Shown here: in pieces, positions 35,282 through 43,978 of the stretch | Layout of the letters: every line of letters begins with the position of its first letter | Numbering within the stretch: the first letter of the stretch is position 1 | From: Bacteroidales bacterium | GTDB taxonomy: Bacteria > Bacteroidota > Bacteroidia > Bacteroidales > Muribaculaceae | Length of the DNA stretch: 47,608 nucleotides | Direction: 5' to 3' | Assembly (NCBI GenBank): GCA_030531495.1 | Contig: JAUNNJ010000008.1 | Span: forward strand, 1-47,608 | The notes under the pieces: model-generated | The model's input: only the letters and a program-made list of their open reading frames with translations | The model's database searches: none | Told to the model about the DNA's origin: nothing | Program-made: the position numbers and the translations under genes

Positions 35282-36727
35282 ATGAAGAAAACTTTGAAAT
35301 TCTCGCTTGTCATGGCAATGGGCATGATGGCGATGAGTCCTGCAACCGCATGGGCAGAGGATGTGGCAACACTGAATGTGAGCGGTCACACCGTTAGTTA
35401 CGACAACTTGGTAACTGCCGTTCATGCTGCATCTATCGAATCAAATGCAGAGAACCCTGCAACCGTAACTGTTCTTGCCGACGTGAGCAGCACAGAAAAC
35501 GGCCAGTATTTCCTACAAGTGCCATCGGGCGTAGTGACCCTTGACCTCAACGGCCACACCCTGAGCATGACAAGCAACCAGTCGGTATTAGCCGTGACTG
35601 GCGGCGACCTCACCATTGTTGACAACAGCGCTAACAAGACTGGTAAGCTGTATGGCAACTATTGTGCGCTTGACTTCCAGATGGGTAAACTCACCGTGTG
35701 TGGCGGCACCTACGAGGGCAATTACTCTCTGTCAGCTGCCACTTGGGGAATACCAAAGCCTGGCGCTATCGCTCTGCGTGGCGGCACATTTATATATCGT
35801 CCCAACTCAATAGGTGCTATAGGTGTTAAGACCTATCAATGGGATGTTCTTGATTTGGATGGATATGCGCTCATGGACATTGACACACACGAAATTGTTG
35901 AACTTCATAATGGAGACGGCAGCTATCTTGAGAAAAGCGTTAAGGTGGTAAGTGTTGACGACCCCGAAATCAGTTTCCCTGCAAGTGTGACCGTTGGAGG
36001 CAAAACCACAAAATGTAGCATTAAAGCCGCATTTGCTGCGGCTGCTGCAGGAACGGCCGAAAGTCCTGCAACAATAACCCTTCTCGAAGACTACATAAAT
36101 ACTGTTGACCCCTACAACTCATTCGTAACAGTAGAAAGCGGGTCTGTCATAATTCTTGACCTCAACGACCACACTTTTGGTGCAACTAAAACGGGTTATA
36201 CAATTTCAGTGAAAGGTGGCGACCTGACCATCGTTGACAACGGTACCAACAAGACGGGTAAGGTTACAAATGATCGTGTAACTCCTGTTCATTACGAGAC
36301 TGGCAGTCTTGCAATCTATGGAGGAACATACGAAGGCAAAAGTCATGGATTGTATATGCCTGGTTATGATATGTATGGTCATGAGTTAGAAGTTGTTCCG
36401 GGAAGTGTTGTTCTGCGTGGCGGCACATTCATTAAGGGGCAATACGAGTCGTCAATCCAAGTTCCATATTTCACTTCAAGTCATTGGGAAATCCTTGACA
36501 TGGAGGGATGCAAGTTTGTCGACGCCAATACTGGAGAGGGCGTTGTGATTAATGAGGATGCGTCTACTGTTTCACAATCTGTTAAGGTTGTTCGCCAAAC
36601 GCCTACTGGCGTGAGCGACATCAATGCAGTGAACGCAAGCAAGGCTGTTAAGACCATCGAGAACGGCCAGCTCGTCATCACAAAGGACGGCAAGCGCTAC
36701 AATGCAGCAGGCCAACTGATGAAGTAA
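35282..36727 (+). CDS. secreted beta-helix-like protein with an internal duplication
   Basis: 481 residues, signal peptide up to about residue 25 (MGMMAMSPATAWA). Two homologous units of ~190 residues follow. Each has an Ala-rich helix with ATVTVLAD/ATITLLED, a LDLNGHTLS/LDLNDHTFG turn, GGDLTIVDNSANKTGK/GGDLTIVDNGTNKTGK, then GGTYEGNY/GGTYEGKS and a LRGGTFI turn. This repeat pattern is typical of right-handed beta-helix surface proteins. The C-terminus (ENGQLVITKDGKRYNAAGQLMK) is a short Bacteroidetes sorting-type tail, different from the one on the B12 proteins. Ligand unknown. A terminator follows and then a group II intron. Confidence 0.83.
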   Translation: MKKTLKFSLVMAMGMMAMSPATAWAEDVATLNVSGHTVSYDNLVTAVHAASIESNAENPATVTVLADVSSTENGQYFLQVPSGVVTLDLNGHTLSMTSNQSVLAVTGGDLTIVDNSANKTGKLYGNYCALDFQMGKLTVCGGTYEGNYSLSAATWGIPKPGAIALRGGTFIYRPNSIGAIGVKTYQWDVLDLDGYALMDIDTHEIVELHNGDGSYLEKSVKVVSVDDPEISFPASVTVGGKTTKCSIKAAFAAAAAGTAESPATITLLEDYINTVDPYNSFVTVESGSVIILDLNDHTFGATKTGYTISVKGGDLTIVDNGTNKTGKVTNDRVTPVHYETGSLAIYGGTYEGKSHGLYMPGYDMYGHELEVVPGSVVLRGGTFIKGQYESSIQVPYFTSSHWEILDMEGCKFVDANTGEGVVINEDASTVSQSVKVVRQTPTGVSDINAVNASKAVKTIENGQLVITKDGKRYNAAGQLMK

Positions 36728-36750
36728 TCATCACACCCCCTAACAATACA

Positions 36751-36788
36751 AGCGGGAGATTCCACACTGGCGGAGTCTCCCGCTTTTT
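36751..36788 (+). terminator. terminator after the beta-helix gene
   Basis: AGCGGGAGA (36751-36759) pairs perfectly with TCTCCCGCT (36776-36784), followed by five Ts. The group II intron begins directly after it. Confidence 0.88.
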
Positions 36789-37537
36789 GTTCGCCCAACA
36801 CGAACGTATTCTAACGGGTGCAAGTCCCCAAGCCGCCCTAACAGTGGGAAGGCTACAGCCGAAAGCAAGGGTGTCCACCGTGAGGTGGAATCTGAAGGAA
36901 GCCGTAGGCAAACATCTGACCCGACGTACAGAAACTTGATACCAGGGCTTGTGAGAGTGGATGAGTCTGCGAAACAAGACAAAGTCCAATAACTGTTCGG
37001 AACTCTCGGAGTAAATCAAGCGGGTATAAGATGGAAAGAATACGTCCATAACTGGGGAGGTCTCAAGGGCGAGTCCGCAAGGGCAAGCAGTAACAACGAA
37101 CCTTGAGAAGTCAGCAGACGCCATAGTAGCCGATATGGGAAAGGAAATCAACAATCGGTGAAGGGCAGAACTTTAACCAAACAAGTATTCATATTATTAC
37201 CAAATGCAAGAAGAAATGCAGAAAACAAGTGAAAACATTGGCTGCCGCCAAAAGGGTAGGACGGAATCCGAGAGCTATGGCAGAGTGCTGGTTCGTGCGA
37301 GGATAGTGGTGATAATCTTGCAGAAGTGCAGTTTGTAGAGATGAATATGCAAGAAATGTTGATAAGATGGGAACGAGCGAACTGTTGCCATACCCAAAAT
37401 TTCTGCAATGCAGACTCATCCGCTCCAGATTGCATCGCAATTAGAGAACCGCCGTATGCCGAACGGCACGTACGGTGGTGTGAGAGGTCGGAAAACGAAA
37501 GTAGGAAGAAAACTACTTCGTTTTCCTCCTACTCGAT
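36789..37537 (+). mobile_element. ORF-less group II intron
   Basis: The 5' part has recognisable domain I sequence: GGGTGCAAGTCCCCAAGCCG, CTACAGCCGAAAGCAAGGG and ATCTGAAGGAAGCCG (36816-36905). Domain V is at about 37449-37480: ACCGCCGTA pairs with TACGGTGGT, a CG bulge, then TGCC-GAAC-GGCA. The triad before the CGTATG turn is CGC, as in group IIC introns. Domain VI is the hairpin GGAAAACGAA.../CTACTTCGTTTTCC, and the 3' end would be ...TACTCGAT at 37537. No reverse transcriptase is encoded; short ORFs at 37204 and 37341 show no RT motif. The 5' boundary is approximate. Insertion directly after a terminator hairpin fits group IIC target choice. Confidence 0.8.
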
Positions 37538-37689
37538 TAAGAAATAAGGATGTGCAGTATTCTGGGAGGGGATGAGTGTAAATCTTGTTGCAAATGTAAA
37601 AATGGTAGCAAGTGGAGGATCAATAGGAGGGAGTAGTTTTTTTATTATTTAATGAACGGAGGTGAATATATAGAGCTGTTGTATTAAAG

Positions 37690-37697
37690 TAATTTTG
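37690..37697 (+). promoter_or_regulatory. -7 box for the gene at 37818
   Basis: TAATTTTG fits TAnnTTTG, giving a leader of about 115 nt. The interval 37538-37689 shows nothing else I can assign. Confidence 0.45.
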
Positions 37698-37817
37698 CAT
37701 CAGTGAAAATTTCTATTGGTATAAAAACTGTTATAAAACCAAATTAGTTTGAAGAAACATGGTAGAGATTAACGGCGATATAATTCAAAAAACAAACATA
37801 AAAAAACTAATTTATTC

Positions 37818-40715
37818 ATGAAAAGAATATTATTACTCTTTGCTTTTCTCGCTTCGCTATCCATATCGCAAGCACAAGACCTCATTATTGAGACGAGTGC
37901 GAAAAACCCCTATATGGAGGTGCTCAATGAAGCGCGCATCGACCCCGTGACCAACAACATCGGTAACACCGGTACAAATACCGTGGTCTGCATTGGCGAA
38001 GTTGACTTTAGCGAAAACTATCTCGCTGCCGGTCTTACTTTCGGTCAAGGTTGGGGCGGTAATGGCAATTTCGCAGTCCTCTGGGCAGGTGACGGAGACT
38101 ATGAATCTGCTCAACCTTTCACTCAAATTGCACTTGCCCACACTCAATCTTACAGCAACTATGTTCAGCTTGCTGGTAATATGGGTTATAATGTGTCGAA
38201 TCCCGAAGACCTCCCTGGCGGTCATTTGGCTGTTGAAGGTATGCGTTTCGTGAAGCCTACAGGTGTGAAGAAAGTTTATTTGACTTTCGTTGGTGGTGCT
38301 GGTAATGTGCGCGCTGTGAATTTCTACAAGAATGCCTTCTCTCCTTCTGACTTCCACGCTGAAGGTGGTTGGGAACCTCTCAACGGTCAACTTCTCCGAC
38401 CAAATGAAAAATCTGACTATGATCAGGTTTCTACTCGTTTGTCTTATGAAAACTCTGAACTCGAGTCAAGCCCTTCATCTGAAACCCGTAAAGACGGAGA
38501 CGGTGGCTGGGGTTGGACTACTGAAGGTGTAGTTGTAAACTATGGCACACTCGATTTTGGAAATGGTGATTACAAGCAAGTTTGTGGTTATGTTAGTCAC
38601 TGGAGCAACCAACTCAATGATAAACTTGAAGTTTATATCGACGATGCAAGCGTGCCATCAAATATGATTGCGAGCATCTTCACCGGTATGGAACTTCGCG
38701 ACAATAGGTATCCTAAGGCCCAGGCACTCAACCAAGTTGTAACTGGCCAGCACACTGTGTTCGTGAAGTGGCGTGGTGGTAGCACCAATCTTACGCACCT
38801 CGACTTCCTCAAGGCGGAACTGTGGCCCAACGAACCAGACCCTGATTATCCAGTTCTTGTGAAGATAAACGATACTCCAACCGAAAACGCTAAGTGCTAC
38901 ACTATGCGAAACGATGTCCCTGCTGGTGTTATTAAGATACAAAACCACGCAGCTCTCAACCAAGCTCAGCCTGACGGTGGTGGTAACTATGGTTGGACGA
39001 ATTCAAAGAGTGTTCTCAAACTTGAAAACATTGACTTTGAAGATGGTCGTTTCAACAAGATTCGCTTGAATTATTCTACTGGTAACGATGGGTGGATTGA
39101 TTATAAGGAATTTGCAAACATCAGCCTCTATATCGACCTTGAAGATGGTGGTAAGACTTACGATTGGGCTAACGCTCACGAAGAACTTGCAGGCGTTGAA
39201 CCTATCGCAGTAGTTCGTCACCAAGCAACTGGTGGATGGGGTAACCAACTCACAATTAGCGATGGTCTCAAGCCTGTGACTGGTGTACACACCGTTTATG
39301 TAGTCTACTACCAGAAATACACAAACGAAGGCGCCAACATCTTTGACTACTATCTCGATGTGGCTCCAGAATTTGAAGTGAGCGCAGTTGATAAGAAATC
39401 AGTGTTTGTGGAAGGCTCTTTGAAGAATAGCTACAAGAACCAACTCACACTGTCGGTTAAAGAAGAAAACAAGGGCATTAAGTTCCGTTCACTCTATCGC
39501 ACAAATCAACTTACCGGCGAAAAGGTGAAAGTTGCGACCATCAATTTCACCAACAATGGTGCTAACTATAATGTCGTTTATAGCAACCCTATGGCCACTA
39601 CAGATGCATTGCGCTACGATGCTGAACCTTATGTGCTCAGCGGAAGCACTGCAGAGCCAGTGGTTTTGACTGACTATTTTGCTGTTAGCACTGCTGATGG
39701 TGGTGACAAGGCTGGCGCATATGTCTACAGTCTCGATTATAGTTTCGACGATGTTACCGTTCCTGTATATGCTGCTACCACTGCCGCTAAGGTGATGATG
39801 GAAGAAGGCAAGGAAGGCTACACACTCGACGAAATCACAGGCGACGTTAAGCACACATTGAATTATCAAAACGGATTTGCCATTTCAGTTCCTCAAGTGA
39901 GTGCACCTGTGGATGGCGCAATCCTCTATCGTAACCATAATCAAGTGGGTGAACTCACCGACCTTTCTGCTTCAAAATTCGTGACCGCTGAAGTGCGCGA
40001 AAGCACCGTGTTCAGCGCAGCACTCAAGGTGGGCGACAACACCTATGGCACCAACCAGGTGGCTGTTCATGCTACAACAGCCAATGCCACTGTTACAAAG
40101 AAAAACAAGAGTGATTTCTCTTTCAATAATGGAAGCCACTATTTCGACTTCCTGCTCGATGTAACACTTGCTTCGCCTGAAGTTGGCGAGTTTGAAACCA
40201 CTGGTGGCGGTGTGCGCGTATGGCGTACGTGTGGAACCTCCGACGAAATGTATGAAGAGCTGGCTAACCGTGCAACCGACTACCTTTTCTATGAAAATAT
40301 GAATATGGTTGGATCTGTGACGAACCTCACAAATATCGGTGGCGAAAAGATGACTTTCAACGATGGCAGTCGCGTCATTGAATATGCTGCCAGCACATTT
40401 GGCTCATCTGCTGAACACCCACAAGTATCGCTTCGCATTCGTGCTTACTACAAGAAGGCGTCGGCCAACAAGGTGAAGGCTTTGGCTGAGGCTGCAAGCG
40501 AAGACCTCTACTATGTGGCTGAAGCATTCGTGGAAGTTGACTTCACCCAAAATGTGGTGACTGGGCTTTACGAAGTGTCAGGAGTTCGTGAAATCAAAGA
40601 TGTGAAGTACTATAACGTAGCTGGTCAGCAAAGCGCTGCTCCTCACAAGGGCATGAACATCGTGGTGACCACTTACACCGATGGTACATCTTCAACACGT
40701 AAGTTAGTTAAGTAA
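37818..40715 (+). CDS. large secreted protein with CBM-like jelly-roll domains
   Basis: 965 residues, signal peptide MKRILLLFAFLASLSISQA. At least three related modules of 120-150 residues resemble CBM6-type carbohydrate-binding jelly rolls: residues ~45-175 (NTVVCIGEVDFSENYLAAG...VKKVYLTFVGGAGNVRAVNFYKNAF), ~225-345 (VVNYGTLDFGNGDYKQVCGYVSH...GQHTVFVKWRGGSTNLTHLDFLKAEL) and ~390-520 (KSVLKLENIDFEDGRFNKIRLNYS...GVHTVYVVYYQKYT). No catalytic domain is visible. The C-terminus is the same tail as on three B12-locus proteins (YYNVAGQQSAAPHKGMNIVV, then TYTDGT). It may bind glycans at the cell surface (inference). Flanked by the intron upstream and a terminator downstream. Confidence 0.82.
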   Translation: MKRILLLFAFLASLSISQAQDLIIETSAKNPYMEVLNEARIDPVTNNIGNTGTNTVVCIGEVDFSENYLAAGLTFGQGWGGNGNFAVLWAGDGDYESAQPFTQIALAHTQSYSNYVQLAGNMGYNVSNPEDLPGGHLAVEGMRFVKPTGVKKVYLTFVGGAGNVRAVNFYKNAFSPSDFHAEGGWEPLNGQLLRPNEKSDYDQVSTRLSYENSELESSPSSETRKDGDGGWGWTTEGVVVNYGTLDFGNGDYKQVCGYVSHWSNQLNDKLEVYIDDASVPSNMIASIFTGMELRDNRYPKAQALNQVVTGQHTVFVKWRGGSTNLTHLDFLKAELWPNEPDPDYPVLVKINDTPTENAKCYTMRNDVPAGVIKIQNHAALNQAQPDGGGNYGWTNSKSVLKLENIDFEDGRFNKIRLNYSTGNDGWIDYKEFANISLYIDLEDGGKTYDWANAHEELAGVEPIAVVRHQATGGWGNQLTISDGLKPVTGVHTVYVVYYQKYTNEGANIFDYYLDVAPEFEVSAVDKKSVFVEGSLKNSYKNQLTLSVKEENKGIKFRSLYRTNQLTGEKVKVATINFTNNGANYNVVYSNPMATTDALRYDAEPYVLSGSTAEPVVLTDYFAVSTADGGDKAGAYVYSLDYSFDDVTVPVYAATTAAKVMMEEGKEGYTLDEITGDVKHTLNYQNGFAISVPQVSAPVDGAILYRNHNQVGELTDLSASKFVTAEVRESTVFSAALKVGDNTYGTNQVAVHATTANATVTKKNKSDFSFNNGSHYFDFLLDVTLASPEVGEFETTGGGVRVWRTCGTSDEMYEELANRATDYLFYENMNMVGSVTNLTNIGGEKMTFNDGSRVIEYAASTFGSSAEHPQVSLRIRAYYKKASANKVKALAEAASEDLYYVAEAFVEVDFTQNVVTGLYEVSGVREIKDVKYYNVAGQQSAAPHKGMNIVVTTYTDGTSSTRKLVK

Positions 40716-40796
40716 TATTAGACAATAGCGTAAGAAAAACCGTTAATTAGTGACTAGTGAAGCAATAGGTTAGTAATTTCCCTGTTGCTTGAAAGG

Positions 40797-40834
40797 TGAG
40801 GGCAGATGTGATATCAGCCCTCATTCTTTTTTTT
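40797..40834 (+). terminator. terminator after the 965-aa protein gene
   Basis: GAGGGC (40798-40803) pairs with GCCCTC (40817-40822) followed by a nearly pure T-run. An outer AGCAA/TTGCT pair precedes it. Confidence 0.75.
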
Positions 40835-40957
40835 GTGTGGTGTGGATATATTGGGCTCTGTGGAAAAAAAGGTGGGGATAGCGCGAAATTGCGCCCACGA
40901 TAGCTGAACAGTCTGAGAACCGCACATGCATGCTTGAACGGATAAAATCAAAAAGTC

Positions 40958-41089
40958 GTGGTGGTTAGACAGAAGGGCTATGGCCTCTTGTGAGCGAAGT
41001 GGCAGCGACCTCCGAAAGCGCGCTTTCTGTGCTCGCTACCGCTCCACTCCCACAGTCGTGCTTTCGCACGCCTTCTGTCTAACCACCAC
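40958..41089. repeat. long inverted repeat A, perfect 19-bp arms
   Basis: GTGGTGGTTAGACAGAAGG (40958-40976) and its exact complement (41071-41089) enclose about 94 nt that are themselves partly self-complementary. No ORF worth calling. First of three palindromes in the 930-nt gap between 40715 and 41651. Confidence 0.8.
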
Positions 41090-41206
41090 AAAGAAAAATC
41101 GCTAACGCGAACAAAAAACGCTCTTCCGAGCGAACAAAATGGGCGCAGGAAATAGGAATAACAACTCTTTTTCAAAAAGCTGCTTCAAAATGCTTTACGC
41201 ACAATA

Positions 41207-41297
41207 TTGTAGGGACGCTCGGCTCGAGCGTCCGGTATCTAACAAATTGACAGCCAACCACATGTAAAGCGGACGCTTGAGCCAAGCGTTCCTACAA
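41207..41297. repeat. inverted repeat B, arms around TGTAGGGACGCT
   Basis: Arms 41207-41233 and 41271-41297 match at 24 of 27 positions. The arms are themselves near-palindromic (GGACGCT...AGCGTCC). REP-like appearance. Confidence 0.75.
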
Positions 41298-41356
41298 AAC
41301 ATCTTCATATATCGACACATTCCCATAATTTTTTGTAGCCGAAGGCTCTTTTTGTT

Positions 41357-41485
41357 ACAGCCGTTTCCTGGTATGTCGGGCTACCCGACATTGCCTGTGG
41401 AGAGGCGAATAGAGCTAAAGCTTGCTTTGGGTATATTCGCATCTCTACAGGCAAGATGGGCTGAGAGCCATCAGGAAACGGCTGT
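41357..41485. repeat. nested inverted repeat C
   Basis: ACAGCCGTTTCCTG (41357-41370) and CAGGAAACGGCTGT (41472-41485) are perfect outer arms. Inside are TGTCGGG/CCCGACA (41374-41390) and a 17-of-19 match between 41393-41411 and 41434-41452. The whole could fold into a branched hairpin. A T-run at 41486-41491 follows. Confidence 0.75.
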
Positions 41486-41524
41486 ATTTTTTGATCCGTT
41501 CTTACCGGATTTCTGTGTCAAAAA

Positions 41525-41566
41525 ACGTAATCAACATGAGATAATTATCCCCACTAAATTTCCACT
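41525..41566 (-). repeat. left copy of the inverted repeat flanking pepP and the carbonic anhydrase
   Basis: 41541-41566 is the reverse complement of 43979-44004 at 25 of 26 positions. The similarity resumes after four unlike bases (TGTTGATTAC shared). This copy lies 85 nt upstream of pepP. Confidence 0.75.
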
Positions 41567-41612
41567 GAGTCATATATTGTGGCAGACGTGTGGCGTATTC
41601 GGGGAAAAATCG

Positions 41613-41620
41613 TAACTTTG
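41613..41620 (+). promoter_or_regulatory. -7 box of pepP
   Basis: TAACTTTG, a perfect -7 consensus 30 nt before the pepP ATG, downstream of the repeats. Confidence 0.65.
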
Positions 41621-41650
41621 TAGTGTTACATTCCAATTATAAAATTTCTT

Positions 41651-43435
41651 ATGAGCAAAGATACATATCCTCATCTTGAGGCGCTACGCGAGTTGATGCG
41701 CGGCAAGCACATTGATGCCGTGATTATCCCCGGCACCGACCCGCACCAGAGTGAATATCCTGCCGAACACTGGAAATTCCGTGATTTCGTGAGCGGCTTT
41801 ACCGGTAGCAATGGCACTGCTGTGGTCACGCTCGATGAAGCGGGCCTCTGGACCGATTCCCGCTATTTTCTTCAGGCTGAAGAACAACTTGAAGGCTCGG
41901 GCTTCAGTCTGCACAAGGAAGGTGTGGAAGGCGAGCCCACCACGCTCCAGTGGCTTGGCGAAGTGTTGGGCGAAGATTCGGTCTTGGGTATCGACGGCCG
42001 TCTGTTCTCGCTCGTTGAGGCTAATCGCATTGAGATGTTTTGCGCTCAAAACGGCTTTATGTTTGCCCCCGACTTCCGCGCTGCAGAGGCCATTTGGGCC
42101 GACCGTCCGGCTCGTCCGATGAATCCCGCTTTCGTGCACGACGAAGCCCTCGCTGGTGAAGATGTTGACAGCAAGATTTCGCGTGTGCTTGAAGTGGTGG
42201 AGGAAGCTGAAGCCGACGGACTCCTGGTGACATCGCTCGACGATATCGCTTGGCTCTTCAACCTTCGTGGAAGCGATGTTGACTACACGCCTGTGGTAAT
42301 TTCGTTCGCTTATTTGAGCGAATACGAACGCGTGCTTTTCATCGATTCTGAAAAGGTTACCAGCGAAGTGGAAGACCATCTTAAGAAATACAACATCAGA
42401 GTCAGGGATTACGACGATATTGAGAAATACCTCGGCAAAATCCGCGATTCGCACACTGTGATGCTCGACCCCGACCGTGTGAGCGACGCTCTTGGTCAGG
42501 CTATGATTTGCAACAAAACTTACCACACATCACCCATCATCGCCCTCAAGGGTGTGAAAAACGAAAGCCAGATTGAAGGTTTCCGCAAGGCGGTGCTCTA
42601 TGATGGCGTGGCAATGGTGCGCATGATGATGTGGATGGAGCAGAATGTGGCGAATGGCATTACTGAAATGGATGTTGACCGCCGTCTGCAGCAGGAGCGT
42701 GCCGCTTTTGAGTCGAGCAGAGGCGACAGTTTCCACATGATTGCTGCCTACAAAGACCATGGCGCCATAGTGCATTATGAAGCCACCGACGAGTCGGCCT
42801 ATACGCTTGAGCCAAACGGATTGCTGCTTATCGACACTGGTGGCCAGTATCTCGAAGGTACTACCGATGTGACCCGCACCGTCAGCCTCGGCAATCCTAC
42901 AGAAGCCGAAAAGCATGATTTTACGCTCATTCTCAAGGGGCATTTAGCATTGAGCCGCGCCATGTTCCCTAAGGGTACCACCGGTGTGCAACTCGACGTT
43001 CTTGCTCGTGGTCCGCTTTGGCAAGAGGGCATGACATTCTTCCATGGCACAGGCCACGGTATCGGTCACTTCCTGGGCTGCCATGAAGGTCCGCAAAGCA
43101 TTCGTATGCAAATCAACGAAACTCCCCTCGCTTTAGGCATGGTTACCAGCAACGAGCCGGGCATCTACAAGACGGGTGAATACGGCATCCGCACCGAAAA
43201 CCTTATCCTGTGTGTGCCAGCATGCCAGAGCGAAGAATGGGGCGAATTTTACAAGTTTGAAACGCTCACCCTTTTCCCTTACGATACCACCCTCATCGAC
43301 ATGGATATGCTCACTCGCGAAGAAGTGAAGCAAATCAATGCCTATCACGCGATGGTGGTTGAGCGCTTGAGCCCGATGCTTAATGCCGACGAGCGCTTGT
43401 GGCTTGAAGAAAAATGTAAAGAAATCAACTTATAA
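41651..43435 (+). CDS. pepP: Xaa-Pro aminopeptidase (aminopeptidase P, M24B)
   Basis: Removes an N-terminal residue from peptides with Pro in the second position; cytoplasmic, no signal peptide. 594 residues, the long three-domain form common in Bacteroidetes and eukaryotes. Two creatinase-type N-terminal domains occupy ~1-310, and the pita-bread catalytic domain ~315-535. The dinuclear metal ligands are all present: Asp395 (LLIDTGG), Asp406 (GTTDVTR), His469 (GTGHGIGHF), Glu502 (SNEPGIY) and Glu516 (GIRTENL). The C-terminal extension (YKFETLTLFPYDTTLID...LWLEEKCKEI) is typical of this form. It is 12 nt from the carbonic anhydrase gene and probably co-transcribed. Confidence 0.95.
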   Translation: MSKDTYPHLEALRELMRGKHIDAVIIPGTDPHQSEYPAEHWKFRDFVSGFTGSNGTAVVTLDEAGLWTDSRYFLQAEEQLEGSGFSLHKEGVEGEPTTLQWLGEVLGEDSVLGIDGRLFSLVEANRIEMFCAQNGFMFAPDFRAAEAIWADRPARPMNPAFVHDEALAGEDVDSKISRVLEVVEEAEADGLLVTSLDDIAWLFNLRGSDVDYTPVVISFAYLSEYERVLFIDSEKVTSEVEDHLKKYNIRVRDYDDIEKYLGKIRDSHTVMLDPDRVSDALGQAMICNKTYHTSPIIALKGVKNESQIEGFRKAVLYDGVAMVRMMMWMEQNVANGITEMDVDRRLQQERAAFESSRGDSFHMIAAYKDHGAIVHYEATDESAYTLEPNGLLLIDTGGQYLEGTTDVTRTVSLGNPTEAEKHDFTLILKGHLALSRAMFPKGTTGVQLDVLARGPLWQEGMTFFHGTGHGIGHFLGCHEGPQSIRMQINETPLALGMVTSNEPGIYKTGEYGIRTENLILCVPACQSEEWGEFYKFETLTLFPYDTTLIDMDMLTREEVKQINAYHAMVVERLSPMLNADERLWLEEKCKEINL

Positions 43436-43447
43436 ATAATATATTAT

Positions 43448-43972
43448 ATGGCAATTATCAGAAAAGTTAGGGGATTCGACCCTAAGATGGGCAAAGGATG
43501 CTTCCTTGCCGACAACGCAGTGCTCGTGGGCGATGTGACTATGGGCGACGACTGCAGCATCTGGTTTGGTGCTGTGCTCCGTGGCGATGTCAACACTATC
43601 AAGATTGGTAACCGCGTGAACATTCAAGACAATGCAGTGATTCACACCTTGTATGAGAAATCAGTCACCACCATCGGCAACGATGTGTCGATTGGTCACA
43701 ATGTGGTGGTGCATGGTGCCACTATCCACGACATGGCGCTCATTGGCATGGGCAGCATCGTGCTCGACCATGCAGAATTGGGCGAAGGCGCCATTGTGGC
43801 TGCAGGTAGCGTGGTGCTTGGCGGCACCAAGATTGGCCCTAACGAATTGTGGGCTGGCAGTCCTGCCAAGTTCAAGAAGATGGTCGACCCAGCGCAAGCA
43901 AAGGAAATCAACGTGAAAATCGCCAAAAACTACCTGATGTACTCCACTTGGTACGAAGACGAAGAAAAGTAG
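43448..43972 (+). CDS. gamma-class carbonic anhydrase-like hexapeptide protein
   Basis: 174 residues with left-handed beta-helix hexapeptide repeats ([IV]-G-D-x-x-x pattern: NAVLVGDVTMGDDCSIWFGAVLRGDVNTIKIGNRVNIQDNAVI). The three zinc ligands of gamma carbonic anhydrases are in place: His66 (DNAVIH), His89 (VVVHG) and His94 (TIHD). Arg45 and Asp61 of the active site are conserved as well. The long acidic loop of the archaeal enzyme Cam is missing, as in the YrdA/PaaY/CamH group, so the physiological activity is uncertain. It ends in GAAGAAAAGTAG, 6 nt before a repeat. Confidence 0.92.
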   Translation: MAIIRKVRGFDPKMGKGCFLADNAVLVGDVTMGDDCSIWFGAVLRGDVNTIKIGNRVNIQDNAVIHTLYEKSVTTIGNDVSIGHNVVVHGATIHDMALIGMGSIVLDHAELGEGAIVAAGSVVLGGTKIGPNELWAGSPAKFKKMVDPAQAKEINVKIAKNYLMYSTWYEDEEK

Positions 43973-43978
43973 TCGCAT

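Noticed and set aside
37204..37337. Remnant of an intron-encoded reverse transcriptase.
   Set aside because: The short frames at 37204 and 37341 show no RT, maturase or endonuclease motif; the intron is better described as ORF-less.
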